A stretch of 64,000 nucleotides of DNA, taken from NCBI GenBank assembly GCA_963678675.1, contig OY783192.1, positions 7,450,001-7,514,000 on the forward strand, in the 5' to 3' direction. The notes beneath the pieces are model-generated. The model searched no databases, was not told where the DNA came from, and saw only the letters and a list, made by a program, of their open reading frames with translations. Every line of letters begins with the position of its first letter. Position 1 is the stretch's first letter. This stretch comes from Xiphydria camelus. Lineage: Eukaryota; Arthropoda; Insecta; Hymenoptera; Xiphydriidae. Position numbers and translations under genes: made by a program. Positions 11,625-24,388 of the stretch are shown piece by piece.

Positions 11625-12274
11625 TCGGACTCGAAATTTCCACTAAATCGCGTATTTCGAAAATAATAACTCTATTACGAAGGGAGTATGGCACTTACGT
11701 TACCGTATTAATATTTCGTGAAAATTCCGTTATTTGTTAATGTTATTAACAATCAAACTTTGAAGCGCGATTAAAATGAAAAATCGTTTTCTCTTAAACT
11801 ACTTTAGACAATTACTTAAAATTTTGCACACTGATAAAGCAATGTTTACACTATCGAATAAATATTTGCTTGAGGTGAAATTGTTTTAAAAAATGAATTT
11901 TGCATTAATTTTTTTAAAACAATTGCAATTTTTCATGCGTTCTTCACGCTATAAAAAAATGGAACTTACATAAATTCATGCGGCAAACGTTGGCCTTTTA
12001 TAATCTGCAAAGAGAACTTTGTACTTTTTCTCCATTTCGGAGATACGAAATTGTTTGTTACGCGGTGCGCTCGTAGATCGCGCGGCGCGCTCCGCTACTG
12101 GCGTCCGCGGCATCTTGATGGCCGCGCAAACTTGAGCAAAAACCGTTTGAACTTGCATGAACATGATTTTCCGAGTTTGGCAAACATACACAGTTTTCTT
12201 GTCAGTTTGCTGATGGTGCTCGTGCGGTATACTTGCGTAAAAACTATTCAGTGTTTCAATATCATTAAGTGAAA

Positions 12275-12478
12275 ATGGTTCGACCGAAGGAATGTTGTAA
12301 TCCTTTGAAAAAGAAAGGTCATAATTGTGTTCGTCATAAGTTGTTCCTCGCGCGTTACCGCCAAGTGGAATAAAAAATTCGAAGAATACATTGATCGATA
12401 TATTTGTCAGATATGTCGTAAAGACATGTATAATGATGTTAAAATTGCTTCAAATGTAGAAAATGAAGACCCAAGCAC
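12275..12478 (+). pseudogene. captured gene start, MVRPKECCNPLKKKGH (left arm)
   Basis: An ATG at 12275 opens MVRPKECCNPLKKKGHNC, with paired cysteines, running 33 codons to TAA. In the next frame the sequence continues as FEEYIDRYICQICRKDMY, which contains a CxxC pair, to about 12478 where arm similarity ends. From memory this resembles the N-terminus of a family of insect proteins with CCNP..K..GH followed by an ICxxCRK motif; the function is unknown to me. The CpG-rich block upstream could be its promoter. The same frameshift exists in the mirrored copy, so the break predates or accompanied formation of the palindrome. Confidence 0.5.
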
Positions 12479-12496
12479 GAAGTGAGTTTACTAATT

Positions 12497-12640
12497 ACAC
12501 AGGTTTACAAAAAAAAAAGTCCGGACTATTTGACGATGGTATTCCGAGGTATTTTTGCGTCATCCCGAGGTCATCTGAGCCCCATCACGTCAGAAAAAGG
12601 AGATATAGTCCGGACTTTTTTTTTGTTGTAAACCTGTGTT
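12497..12640. mobile_element. 144-bp MITE in the palindrome spacer
   Basis: ACACAGGTTTAC at 12497 followed by an A-run and AGTCCGGACTA is mirrored by TAGTCCGGACT, a T-run and GTAAACCTGTGT ending at 12639. It lies only in the spacer, so it arrived after or at the formation of the palindrome. Confidence 0.75.
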
Positions 12641-12659
12641 ATTTTTATATTTTATTGTA

Positions 12660-12812
12660 TAATTAATTGCTATACTGTAACACCTTCTTTAATAGTGAAC
12701 CACGAATAAACTTCCAAGTAATTATAACTGTTCACTGTTCAAATCCAATATTTACATTCAGTTAAAAATTCAATTCGTTCCCTGGAAGGTATTACAGTAT
12801 AGCAATTAATTA
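12660..12812. repeat. second inverted repeat in the palindrome spacer
   Basis: TAATTGCTATACTGTAACAC is mirrored by ATTACAGTATAGCAATTA, with CCTTC and GAAGG just inside. This looks like another short non-autonomous element. About 100 AT-rich bases separate the ends. Confidence 0.65.
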
Positions 12813-12839
12813 TCGGTATTAACTATCTTGGGTCTTGGG

Positions 12840-13042
12840 TGCTTGGGTCTTCATTTTCTACATTTGAAGCAATTTTAACATCATTATACATGTCCTTACG
12901 ACATATTTGACAAATATATCGATCAATGTATTCTTCGAATTTTTTATTCCACTTGGCAGTAACGCGCGAGGAACAACTTATGACGAACACAATTATGACC
13001 TTTCCTTTTCAAAGGATTACAACATTCCTTCGGTCGAACCAT
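12840..13042 (-). pseudogene. captured gene start, mirrored copy (right arm)
   Basis: Mirror image of the left-arm copy: ATG at 13042 downward, the same MVRPKECC start, the same early TAA and the same ICQICRK continuation in another frame. The two copies point towards each other across the spacer. Only a few base differences separate them. Confidence 0.5.
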
Positions 13043-13734
13043 TTTCACTTAATGATATTGAAACACCGAATAGTTTTTAAGCAAGTATACCGCACGAGCA
13101 CCATCAGCAAACTGACAAGAAAACTGTGTATGTTTGCCAAACTCGGAAAATCATGTTCATGCAAGTTCAAACGGTTTTTGCTCAAGTTTGCGCGGCCATC
13201 AAGTTGCCGCGGACGCCAGTAGCGGAGCGCGCCGCGCGATCTACGAGCGCACCGCGTAACAAACAATTTCGTATCTCCGGAATGGAGAAAAAGTACAAAG
13301 TTCTCTTTGCAGATTATAAAAGGCCAACGTTTGCCGCATGAATTGATGTAAGTTCCATTTTTTTATAGCGTGAAGAACGCATGAAAAATTGCAATTGTTT
13401 TAAAAAAATTAATGCAAAATTCATTTTTTAAAACAATTTCACCTCAAGCAAATATTTATTCGATAGTGTAAACATTGCTTTATCAGTGTGCAAAATTTTA
13501 AGTAATTGTCTAAAGTAGTTTAAGAGAAAACGATTTTTCATTTTAATTGCGCTTCAAAGTTTGATTGTTAATAACATTAACAAATAACAGAATTTTCACG
13601 AAATATTAATACGGTAACGTAAGTGCCATATTCCCTTCGCAATAGAGTTATTATTTCCGAAATCCGCGATTTAGTAGAAATTTCGAGTCCGACTGTTTTC
13701 CTATTTAAAATTCACCGTGTCATGCTTGATCGGC

Positions 13735-14123
13735 ATATCGTCGTCTTAATCGGCAGAATGCGTAACTCCACTTTTGCCTGAAAATGAGGTTTTAATGCCA
13801 TCTAGTGTAAAATAATTGAACACACCAGTTGGAAACATTCGTATTTCCAGATTTCTTTTAGTTTTTGTATTATATTGGTATTAGAATAACGCGTAACTCC
13901 GGCCGTGTCAATATCATTAGGAAAAATACGTAAATCCATCAGTTTGTATGTGTGTTCCAAAGAATACGTGCTTCCTCCGTATTAGCGTGTTGTTTTGGAG
14001 TGTTTTTAGTGCATTTGTACAAACGCAGTATTAATTTATGAAACAGTTGTATTACTTTATTTGAATCCCCTGAAAAATTTGAATTTATGGAGTTACGCAT
14101 CTTGCCGATTAAGCCGACGATAT
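13735..14123. mobile_element. ~390-bp element with 37-bp inverted ends
   Basis: ATATCGTCGTCTTAATCGGC at 13735 continues as AGAATGCGTAACTCCA. The right end at 14087-14123 is its complement with a few changes. The phrase GACCGACGATATTCT near 47990 resembles this end and may be a relic of the same family. The interior has no coding signal. Confidence 0.7.
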
Positions 14124-14350
14124 TCTCTGTCCCCCTTGACATATTGGGGTAATGCTGATCAGCGCTGTTCTTCTACATCTTTGGTTATAACTTAAAAAGG
14201 AATTGTTTAATCCAAAATTTCGAAGAAATATCGAAAATTTTGGAAACTTATATTATATTCCTATCTTTTTAAATTTTAAGTAGAATTTATTAAATTGTGC
14301 CCAATTCTGCTTAGATACCCGGCATAATACCTATATCATTTTAAATATTA

Positions 14351-14947
14351 CAAAGGAAGTTCGCGAAGTGTCAAATTGATATCGGATCAAATCCGATGCC
14401 GTTTGCTTTGATATGTTTTAAAATAAGCCTAAAGCAAAGCGCTAGTTCTAACCTTTGCGATATTCTTTCCCTATCCCTAGTAATACGAATGTAGAGAAAT
14501 GAAACGTTATATGTGTGTGTGTTTCTTGATTGAACCGATTCATTTGAAAATTGACGTAGAAATGGTTTAGATGCCAGATTATAACGTAGACTAAGCATAC
14601 CTAACGTTTTTAAAACAATTTTTTTTATTATGAGCTTTATTTTTTCCAAATATTTTGAATCGTTTCAAAAATTTTTAATGCACATAGTCTATGTTATAAT
14701 TCGGCATCTGAACTATTCCTACGCTAATATTGTCAAGTCAATTGGTTCAGTGGTTGAGTATGATCGAGCAATAAACATATAACATTTCGTTTCTTTATAA
14801 TCGTATTATTATAGTATAGGGATAGGGAAAGGATATCGTAAAGGTTGGCATTTTAGCGCTTTGCTTTAGGCTTTCTTTATGACATTTCAAAGCAAACTGC
14901 ATCGATGTAGCTCCGATATCGATTTGACACCTCACGAGGCTCCCTTG
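14351..14947. mobile_element. ~600-bp inverted-repeat element
   Basis: The left arm 14351-14500 and right arm about 14805-14947 are inverted imperfect copies sharing AGCGCTTTGCTTTAGGC and CTATCCCTA. The ends read CAAAGGAAGTTCGCG and the complement of CTCACGAGGCTCCCTTG. The AT-rich centre has no gene. Confidence 0.7.
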
Positions 14948-14977
14948 TTTATTGAAGAAGATTTAAAACATAGTTAT

Positions 14978-15265
14978 ATTTTCGTTATTAGGGCGTGAAG
15001 CGCTGTTTCTAACGAGTGTGAAGTTTGCCGCACGAGCGAAGCGAGTACGGCAATCGCACTCGTTAGAACGGCGCGAAACAACCGAATAACGAATTCTATT
15101 TTTTGTCACTAAGTGTCAAATACGAGGTTGACGATTTCACGCACTGCGCAGGTTATTTCACGCACTGCGCAACTTTTCACGAATTGGTGTGTGAAAGATG
15201 ACTTCACATGCGTCGAGGACGCCCATGAAACCGAGTATTTGACACTGAGTGACAAAAAATTCATT
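14978..15265. repeat. ~285-bp dispersed repeat, copy B
   Basis: Almost identical to copy A near 3652: the same two hairpins and the same end GTGACAAAAAA. It follows the inverted-repeat element by about 30 bases. Both copies are preceded by TAGTTAT, which may belong to the repeat. Confidence 0.8.
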
Positions 15266-18200
15266 TATTATTTTAGATGTAATGAAATGTATTTTAGGGA
15301 TTCCTTTTAGACATACCGAGCAATTCGAAATGTGTTCATTTATTCAGCCCTGAGGAAGGCATCCTCTTTCTATTGTATATCTAATCATTGGTTTACCAAT
15401 TTTAATTAGGATATATATGCATAGTTAAATATTAAGGAGAAAAGAAATAATTTGAAATATATAAAAGAATTATTTCTCGTGAAAGGATTGCGTATAATTT
15501 AAGACGAGCGTCCATTGGAATTCGCATAGGTAAAATACTCGAAGAGGAGTCATGTGCCCATCCCTTGCGTTAATGCCGATGATTAATGGCATGGGGTTAA
15601 ACTATTACACAGCCTACCGAATCTGTATGCGTAAGGGGGAAGGATTCGACGAGGGATCAGGCACAAAGAGGGAGAACGGGATTGAATGCATCGATGTGAG
15701 CCCTCTCTGCTAACTCTGCAACCGAGATCACTTTAGTTTATTTTTTCATGCGTAATGAACTCCTCCAGCGTCCATAGCCGTAGCTCTGTGCCGCCGTGAT
15801 ATGCTGTTTTGCGATCGATGGCATTTCACGTCAAACGTGTGTACGGCCGGATTGTGTAAACTAACTGGTGGAAAAGGGACTATGATTGCAGAGAACTAAA
15901 TGAAAAGTTTAGAATTAAGCGGCTGCCACACTGGAAAACGTAATTCGATGGTAACGTAACGATTCGTTCGATGAAGCTCGTCAGCCGAATTTCGAATAGG
16001 TTTAACAAATCTCATTGGAAAAAGCCTTACGTTTCGCTCGCATTTTTCAGAGGAAGTAACCGTTAACGTAATTACTTCAATTTCGCGAGAGAATTTGAAT
16101 CCTTGAAAGTGGCTTGCCGAGGCTGAGAATTTTCCATTCGTACAGTTTATGATAGCGCAGTTGAAGAGTAATATTCGAATGAAAGAGTTCAAAAGAATTC
16201 ATTTTTTTCAAAAGCCTATTACATGATGTATAAAGCACAGGCGCATAAGTATGCATGCAGTTGCCGAATAGTGTGTATGTAAACGTATCCCTGTAACGTA
16301 ATTCTGGATGATAGTACGTAGGCGTCGATTTATGGTGGAGGTTTCTCTGCCGAGTCTCATTCAATCGCGATAACGATCGTTATTTCTCTAGCTTTGATAA
16401 AAATTCCATTCATGCGTTCTCCGTTCATTATACTTGGTGTCCCAGAAATGGCGCGTAAACTCTTAAGGGTAAATAGAAAACATATGTTTTAGAATCGAAA
16501 AGTCCTGTGGGATTTTTTCTGCCGAAGAACTATTTTTTTCAATTATTAATTAAAAAGCGATGATTCGTTCAAGTAGTTAAATCTGCATTCCGTTCGTCCG
16601 TGTGACCGCTGCGCTAATTTAGTCAAATCTACTTAATTTTTTTATGAATTTTGAATTATTCCTACAATTTTCTTATATTCAATTTCGTCATTTTTTCCTT
16701 AACTGGATCACATTTACCAACTATGTCCTGCTCTTTCTAACTAACGAATTTCTTTCATCGACCCTCACCGATCCGAATCTCGATTGAATATCCTGAATAA
16801 TAGGAAACTCTTTGCTAAGAGAGAGAGACACGGCGTTCCAGAAAAACGCAGGATTGATACGCGGTAAGTTGATCCTCCGCGGAGTAGCGTGCTTTACGCA
16901 ACAGCAATACAAAGATACCGGTTATCCGTGTAATCTGTAGACCCGACGCGTGCGTGTTCGAGCCACGTGGTCCTGTGGGTGGCATCCGTTTCGAGTACTG
17001 ATTTACAGGAGTACGGTGCGATAACAACAGGAAATAGCCGAACATCAGAATGCGAGTAACATAAATTAGTAGCACGGGACACGCGTATTCGTAACACGAA
17101 GTAACAACGACTCAAAGCAGTCAAGTTGACGGCCAAGAGCGTTTTCCAGAGACGCTCTCCCGTCGAGTTTAACGGACCATTGGTACCGTGAGAGATGTTT
17201 CGGGGAATAAGCGTCGAAGTAACGGGAGGATCCTGCAGGAAATTTACATGTAAACGCGCGATGTCTCGATTAGTTCGCTGCCGCCGTACGGAGAGTATAT
17301 TCGACACGCGTTACGAGGAATAAATAAAAGGGCCGAATTCGATAAATGTCCACGGCCGAAATTCCCCGCCGTACAAATAGTGCTAGAGGCGTGTTTCACA
17401 ACAAATAGGTTGTCGATGCGTAAGTTACACGACTTGCGCGGTACTTCGACGAAACGAAATGCATGCGAAGACGTGTGAGGCGTGAGATTATAGTCCGTAA
17501 AAGTCACGCTTCCCGGAGGTGGATTGATAAATTTGACGTTCCGTGCGATTAAAAGGTGTACCCGTAACGCGGTACACGTTTGTAATAAAAATAATATGAA
17601 AATCTGGTCTCCAGGTACGCATGACAATGGAAGAATCGCGACTAGTGAGGACGGCCGGATAAAACAGGGATGTTGCGGTGACACCGGCAAAACGTTCCGT
17701 GGATTCGGGCAAACATGGACCGTGGAACGATCCGGTTCGCTTTACTGTTTATCTTGGCCTTTAATTTTTTTCGCGTCTACCTCACGCTGGCAATAACACC
17801 GCCATCTCGGCTACATCACGCTTTTTATTTCGCCTCGTATTTGCGTACGGAAAGCACGCGAGTATTTATATCGAAAAAACGATTTCATCAAAGTCGAATA
17901 CGATTTCACCATATTCGGTAAGCACGTTTTCCTTTATATTAGTGAAATCTGTACGAACCGGAGTTGATCCAGCTTCCTGATTTCTTTATCCTCCTGATAA
18001 ATGACTTCACATCGCGTAGGTACGAAAATGTACAGCTGCCACATGGTTGCGTGATCCAGTTTATCTCTTTTTCCCGGCCTGCTATAATGACGAGTCGTCA
18101 GTTAACGACTTAACGCACACCTGGAACATCGAAAGGGAGACGATTTTACCTGCTATAGAGTTGACAAAAAACTGACAGTTGATACTTTCTCTCTTTTCTT

Positions 18201-18427
18201 TTCCATAATTATTTCCATTGTGGAGAAAACCAGATACACGTGATGTGTAGATACGTAGCAGTTAGGGGTAAGTTTGTTTAACTGTTTCGTTCATTGCTCA
18301 TATATTACGAGTATTACTTCTCGTAGATCAACTAATTGTCTTATTATAGAGCAGCAGTCGAAAAATAAACGAAACGGCTCTGATATGTTCTCTAAAAAGC
18401 AATGTCTGTCTTCGACCAATTTCATAC
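15266..18427. other. non-coding stretch, probably host DNA
   Basis: 15266-15540 is AT-rich. From about 15540 the sequence becomes richer in CpG and shows no inverted repeats. Near 16436 the phrase GTGTCCCAGAAATGG looks like one end of a transposon, but no partner end was found. Open frames are short, overlap on both strands and lack recognisable domains, so I call no genes. Confidence 0.5.
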
Positions 18428-18643
18428 GCACGCACTAATACAAAAAATGCAGTTGAATGAACCAAATATTTCCAACTGATTCTTCTTTGGTTGACACGAA
18501 TGATATTTTTATTGAATTGATCATCGCTTCGTCGATTTGATAAAACGCATTGTCGATTCGATAAAAATATCATTCGAACCAACTAAAGAAGAGTCAGTTG
18601 GTAACATTTGGTTAATTCAGCTGCATTTTTTTATCAGTGCTCA
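18428..18643. mobile_element. ~215-bp palindromic MITE
   Basis: The left arm contains CAGTTGAATGAACCAAAT and GAATGATATTTTTATTGAAT; the right arm is the inverted copy ending GCATTTTTTTATCAGTGC. Arms of about 75-90 bases are separated by roughly 30. No target duplication is obvious. Confidence 0.7.
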
Positions 18644-20623
18644 CCTAGCTCTGTTTTCATTATGTGATCCTGCATCAGTCGAAGACTACGGAAAACAATT
18701 CCGATTGCCACCGCAACTCTCCTTTTATTTATCGAGTACCACGTAACACCTGCGAACCACCTGGTCGTCGACCGTTCAGTAGGTACCACTTGTAGTGACA
18801 CGACCCGCCGCACGCACACGATGTCGCTTTGCCATACATTAACGGCGATTCACATTCCTACATTCGACCACGACCAACAACGGGCGCACAGCCCCCTTGG
18901 GCGATAGTATCTCCCAAAACGCTCCACACATCGTCTACGTCGGAAACTGGAGCACGCGGCCCGCGGCGAAACAGCTGCAACTGCGCTCCGCGTGGCAAAT
19001 CTCGGCTTTTCCTCCCCTCACCCCTGCCCCTGCTTCCCTGCCCTCGTATTCTCGTTTGTTAATCGGCCGAAAATGAGAGTTCTCCGGAAGTATGAACGAT
19101 AAAAAGAAACCTCACTGACGCGGAACTGAGGAGCGGAGAAATGAAACCCCGATCTCCGTTCAATTAATTGAAACCCGATGGATAATCGCAAGGTGATTTT
19201 TAGAACTTTTCATTTAACCGAAATCCGCGTTTTCTTTAAATTTAATTAATTCCTAAAAGTTACATATTTTCATCGATTGTAGTTACCTGTGTTTTTTAAA
19301 ATAATATATCAATGTAATAGATTTAAATCAAAAAACTACCTACAGTACTTCTCTCAATTGTATGCGTATATAAAAATTGGATATATCCAGGCGTGATTTT
19401 TCTCGCGAGTGGGTCATCGCAATTTTTTTGGCTCCAGATGCAGTTGTCACGCGTGAACGTTATGTTTAGACAGGTGACATCTGCGTTGTTATCGCGTTAT
19501 TTTCCCGCTGTGCCGTATAGCGCCGTATACAGACTCGCGCTCCGCATTGTTGTCGTCCTGTAGATATTATAATATCACCCGGAGGCCGTAGAATCATGCA
19601 ACAGTCCGCGTTGAAATTGCACCAACCGCTGCTACATCTGGTAAAAAATGCACGGTAAAATTACATTTTCTCTTTAGGCCGCAACTTTCGCTGCCCATCC
19701 GTGATACATAGACTGCCTACGAGTTCGCTTTAGTATAGCGAGCAATCGACCGGTTCCTCTATTATCTTCTTGTCTCACCTTCTTTGCGACGCGAATCGAA
19801 TGCACATCGGCCGAAATTTAAATTCTCACGCATGGCCGAAGATAAAGGGGGAGTTGCTTCGTAAATCAAACGAAACGTTTCTTATTAAACGAAAAAATAC
19901 GATGGTAGGGGAGAGTTGCCGAATTTGAACCGTCGCTTACATTGGACCACCTTTGTACAGTGGGGATTCTTTTCGTTGTTTGGCTAGTTGCATCGTATGC
20001 TTGGACTTGGAAATGGATGGCATACATTCGTCGTTAGTGTTGACGGCCATTATTTACAACTGATAATACTATAGTAAGAGTTTTCACTCCAGGACAGTTG
20101 AAAAACTTATCTAGAGATCGATGCTTTGTTAACAATTTTTGTATAAGTAATCATATGTCTTATTGTCTACTCAGAGAGTACATTTACGTAGCTATAAAAT
20201 AGCATAATTATTTTAAAGATTCGAGCTGTAATCGAAGTTTTACAACAACTGTTCAGTAATTCGATAAAGTTTCCTAGTTTGGACCACATTTACCTGCCTA
20301 GATTGAACGTACCGACGTATAAAACAGATGACGCTGTGAATATGCATGTGTACCATCACGCACACTTACTAAAGCATGACAGTGTTTGTACACACATAGC
20401 GAGTAATAACAAAACAAAATTAAATTTCTTATTTATTGTTTCACTATTTTATTGAATGAACTATTATCAATGGCTAAAATGATTGTTTCTTTATACTAGG
20501 TATTTATATTTTCTAGAAAAATACTTTCAAATCATGATGTTTTTATAATTTCACTTTAATTTATGAAAAGGGATATTTATGTTCATTCTTGTTTTTTAAA
20601 TACATATATCTATACAATATATA
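18644..20623. other. non-coding stretch
   Basis: CpG-rich to about 19900, then AT-rich. At 19908 GGGGAGAGTTGCCGAATTTG resembles the end of the MITE at 33793, so this may be one end of a related, decayed element. No partner end is clear. No gene seen. Confidence 0.45.
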
Positions 20624-21016
20624 TAGTATGTCCCATTGGTAATGCAAGTATTTGAATTTTTCTGACATTTGACTTTGGTAGTGCTTGGAACGGTGCTGTA
20701 GTTAGAGTTGGCTTCAGAAGAGTGCGCTGCGTTCTTACGAGCCTGTTTCGAAACCGGTATGATTATTTCTCATCACTTCTACACATTATTTACCATTATT
20801 TACAAATTCAGTTAATTTCGAGGTTAGACGCTTCGATCTCCCGAATTGACAGTTCCCGGGAAATCAGACGTTTTACACTTTTCGCTCTCGAAATACGGCT
20901 CATAAGAACGCAGCGCACTCTTCTGAAGCCAACTCTAACTACAGCACCGTTCCAAGCACTACCTAAGTCAAATGTCGGGGAAATTCAAATACTTGCGTTA
21001 CCAATGGGACATACTG
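20624..21016. mobile_element. 393-bp MITE with ~130-bp inverted ends and TA duplication
   Basis: AGTATGTCCCATTGGTAA at 20625 is mirrored at 21015, and the arms continue through GCGCTGCGTTCTTA. TA lies at 20622-20623 and 21017-21018. This fits a Tc1/mariner-type non-autonomous element. Confidence 0.85.
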
Positions 21017-24000
21017 TATAACATAAAAAGTTAAATGTTGTACATTTTTTTCTTAATTTAGCCAGGCAGAGCGGCCTAATTTCAGAATTCGCCGGTCGAT
21101 TATAGGCAATAAATTTCCTTCATTAGAGCGAATACATACTTTTAGTTTATATGATTTCTTGACTTTGTAAGACATTTTTTGGAAAATTTAATTGCATCAA
21201 TTGAAAGCATACATAATGGCTTATTATTTCCGTATGTTGTTATTTCTCTAAGATATTCCATTTTCAACATTTATTGAAAAATATTTCAAATTGTCCAAGT
21301 TCAACGACTCTCCTCTTTTCAAAATCGATTTTTGTCGTATTACATGGAATCGTATAAAATTGCACGGACCACAAAGTCGTTCAATGGTCCAAGCAGAAAA
21401 GACGGGAGAGCAGAGTTTACCCTGTAAACCATCCGGAGTTCGAATACTTCGCATGTATGGGTTTGCCTTTGATACTCTAAACTCCACCTATGTCTATATG
21501 TGTATACTGTATATATGTAGGTGGTATACGTTGGGGGTTCTCTATTCTTCTCGTTGGATTTAGAACAGATCGTATTCAGGGCCGTTCGAAACTCCCTGCC
21601 GAGTCCCGACTATACCCACGCGTCGGTAATGCGATACTTTTCCGCTAATTTTTCTTATTACTTATAATCCCCCTCGACCCTCGTATATGCTAACTATACC
21701 TCGCGCTACTGTAGCGCCATATGCGTTATTTATATCTATACACGCGCGTGGACAAGTTCACTCACAAGCGCGTATACGAATTTCATTTGCGTAAAAGGAT
21801 ACCTATATACATATTATATGATCTGTCGTTTCATCGCGTAGAGCAAAAAAGAGAATTACACAGCTTGTGTGCCACGCGATGAAAGGTCGAATCGTTAACG
21901 CGAGAGCGCACTGCCCTTTGTACCGGTCCGTCCTACATCGCGCCCCGGCCAACGAGGATCATTCATCTTTGTGTAACGCTTTCCCGATCTCGAAAATTTT
22001 CCCAGAGATATAAATTATTACTTTTTCGTGACGTATAGGCATGTTATCTGCCGTTTTGTCGATATCTTTCACCGAGGCCAAACGAACGGTTCTCTCTTCG
22101 GCTGGATTCGCCTCCCATACTGCAGTCTCCCTGTACGACCGTCATCAGACGTTCAGACGCATATACATAGGTGCGAGTATCGAGACCCGAGGAAAATGCC
22201 AACTGACGACGATTAAAGTGTCGATTAGAGTTTTAAACTGTCTGCTCGTTGAATGGCGCTGGACGATAATTTGGCACCCGAGACCCGGGGGCGACTGAAT
22301 GGCGGGATTAATGAAGATATTCAGGCGATTGGCGATACTAGGTAAATGGACCGCGGACGCCCAGGATGTGTATAACGTCAATCTCTTACTTTCGTCGTCT
22401 CTCTCGTACTATGCATCGCGCTGTCGCGTTGATTTCGATGCTTTTCGGACGATAAAACCGCACGAGTGATTGCGTCGACTGCAGCGCTTCCAGTGGAGAG
22501 GAAACCGAAGCTGCGGTGCACACTGGTCAAATGAGTCGCGGAGCGTGATTTTTCGTCAAAGAAATAATCTGGCTGATCGACGCCCCGTATACATATGTAT
22601 ATATGTACAGCAGAAATGACTGCGACATGACGTCAGCGGGGCTCGCCGCGCGAATGAATAAAGGGAATCGCGCGCGAATGGAACGCGCGTTACCGAGAGT
22701 CATTACGGATGCGGAATCACCGCGCGTAACGCAGTCCCCCCTTCGAGCCCGGTACCCTCGAAACACCATAACTCGCAGCACTGAACGCATAGCTACATCG
22801 AAAAGCGCGCCCTGAACAAATTGAGACGTAATAGCGCGGGGTTGGCTACGAGTGCGCCTTTTGATTCCTCACGGTGGAGGTGGAAGGCATGGCGAACGAG
22901 CCCCACTCGTGGACCTCCCTCCGAGACAATGCTCACGCCGAGTCATTTGGCTGCTAATAACTTTTTAAAACCATCATTAATATTTCGACTGGCCTGTCTG
23001 GAAGAAGAAGCCGGTTGGGGTGGGCGCTGAGGGGTGAACGTCTCTCTCTTCTCGTTCGTTCGAACCATGAAATTGAACGATAAAGAGGGACGAGCTCGTC
23101 CCGGGGCGCCTTTCGCGGGGAGGGTCACCGGAAGATCGTACGCGCCTTCGTGCATACGTGCCTGCCTAGCGATTGGTCGTAGATACATACATCCGATATA
23201 ATCGTATTTGATTACTAAACGAATATCGACAACGATTGAACGAGCGTCTAAGTTGGAAGTAACGATCCAGCCGAAAGGATGGCGCAACACGGTACGGTGA
23301 TTCTCGACGCCCGACACGACAGCATTTACGAACGTTGTTTCATCGATAAGTGTGACGAGTAAAAGCGGAGATATATCGAGGTGGTGTAATTTGTGTGCTG
23401 TAATGGTATCCGCTCACCTATCTCTGTAGGTAATCGCGGTGTAATGTTCTCTCGCGAAGTGCTTGTTGTCCGTCAAGTGTATAAGTTCCCCGAAGGGGTG
23501 TACGTATTAGATCGTAAGATATAGTCCCGTTCCCGAGGACCGGCAGCTCCGACCAAACGTCCCTCACGTATCGAAAATGAGGCATATAAAACGATAGGTG
23601 GAGTCCGTGGCAAGAAACAATTGAAAATCCATTTCAAGCTTGTCAGCTCGTGCAAATTAGATTGCATATACGTATTACGAGGATACACGCGTACGCAATC
23701 TAACGGACATCGATCGGCATAAAAACGAGGTCGTTGGCCCCCTATGAGAAGAGGTTCAGATCCCTGGCGAAACGTTAATAACTAGAAATAGCGTTGCTAC
23801 TTCAGGTACACGGCGGCTTCTCCGCCTAGATAACATCCCAAACAATCGATTGCCACGTCGTGAATACTGCGCATCATCGAGGCCGTGTCGAGCGTTACGC
23901 TGTACCCTTCGGGGCCTGTAGATCCGCGTCGAGAGAGAGCCGGTACTACTTTATCTTTCTTATTAATTTTTAATTATCGTAGCCTTTATTCGTCGTGCCG

Positions 24001-24388
24001 TGCGTCCCTTCCTGTGCACGCCCGTCAATGGCGATCGCTACCCACGAAAAAGAGGAGCTTTCTCTCGAAGGAGACGGACCCTATTGTGAATAGGAATCTC
24101 GTGAAAGGAGCGGCAGAGCGTGAAAAGAAGCGTGAAGTCAATGTCGGTCGCGTCTCGTGCGTGGCCCTGTTCGTTACTTAATTGCCGCGATACGGTCTCA
24201 CCAAATTGGTTCACAAAACTTCTAGGGATCTACGAGGAGGGGCGGGATGCTTTTCCAGAAAATCGAACGCGTGCTTGAAATCATCTTAATATTGTATGAT
24301 ATAGATAGAATCAGTGTACACAGTACGAGTGTACTACAATACTCTCTTGATACTTTTTCGCCGACGAATTTGTACACGGAGAAAAGTG
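21017..24388. other. CpG-rich non-coding stretch, probably host DNA
   Basis: No transposon ends or inverted repeats were found. CpG and CGCG are frequent, especially at 22600-23120. Many short frames exist on both strands because of the base composition; none has a recognisable domain or a convincing start. Regulatory or intronic function is possible but cannot be shown here. Confidence 0.45.

Larger units (their letters stand above)
11625..13693. mobile_element. 2.07-kb foldback palindrome with ~850-bp arms
   Basis: The arms mirror around about 12659. GTCGGACTCGAAATTTCC at 11625 matches the complement of GGAAATTTCGAGTCCGAC ending at 13693, and similarity continues with few differences to about 12477 and 12840. 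Each arm includes an AT-rich outer part, a CpG-rich block with many CGCG sites, and a captured gene start. The 363-bp spacer contains two smaller inverted repeats. No transposase was found. It may be a foldback transposon or an inverted duplication; no target duplication was identified. Confidence 0.85.

Noticed and set aside
19860..20340. A second copy of the 33793-34060 MITE
   Set aside because: Only GGGGAGAGTTGCCGAATTTG at one side is similar; the matching inverted end could not be found, so it is not called as an element.
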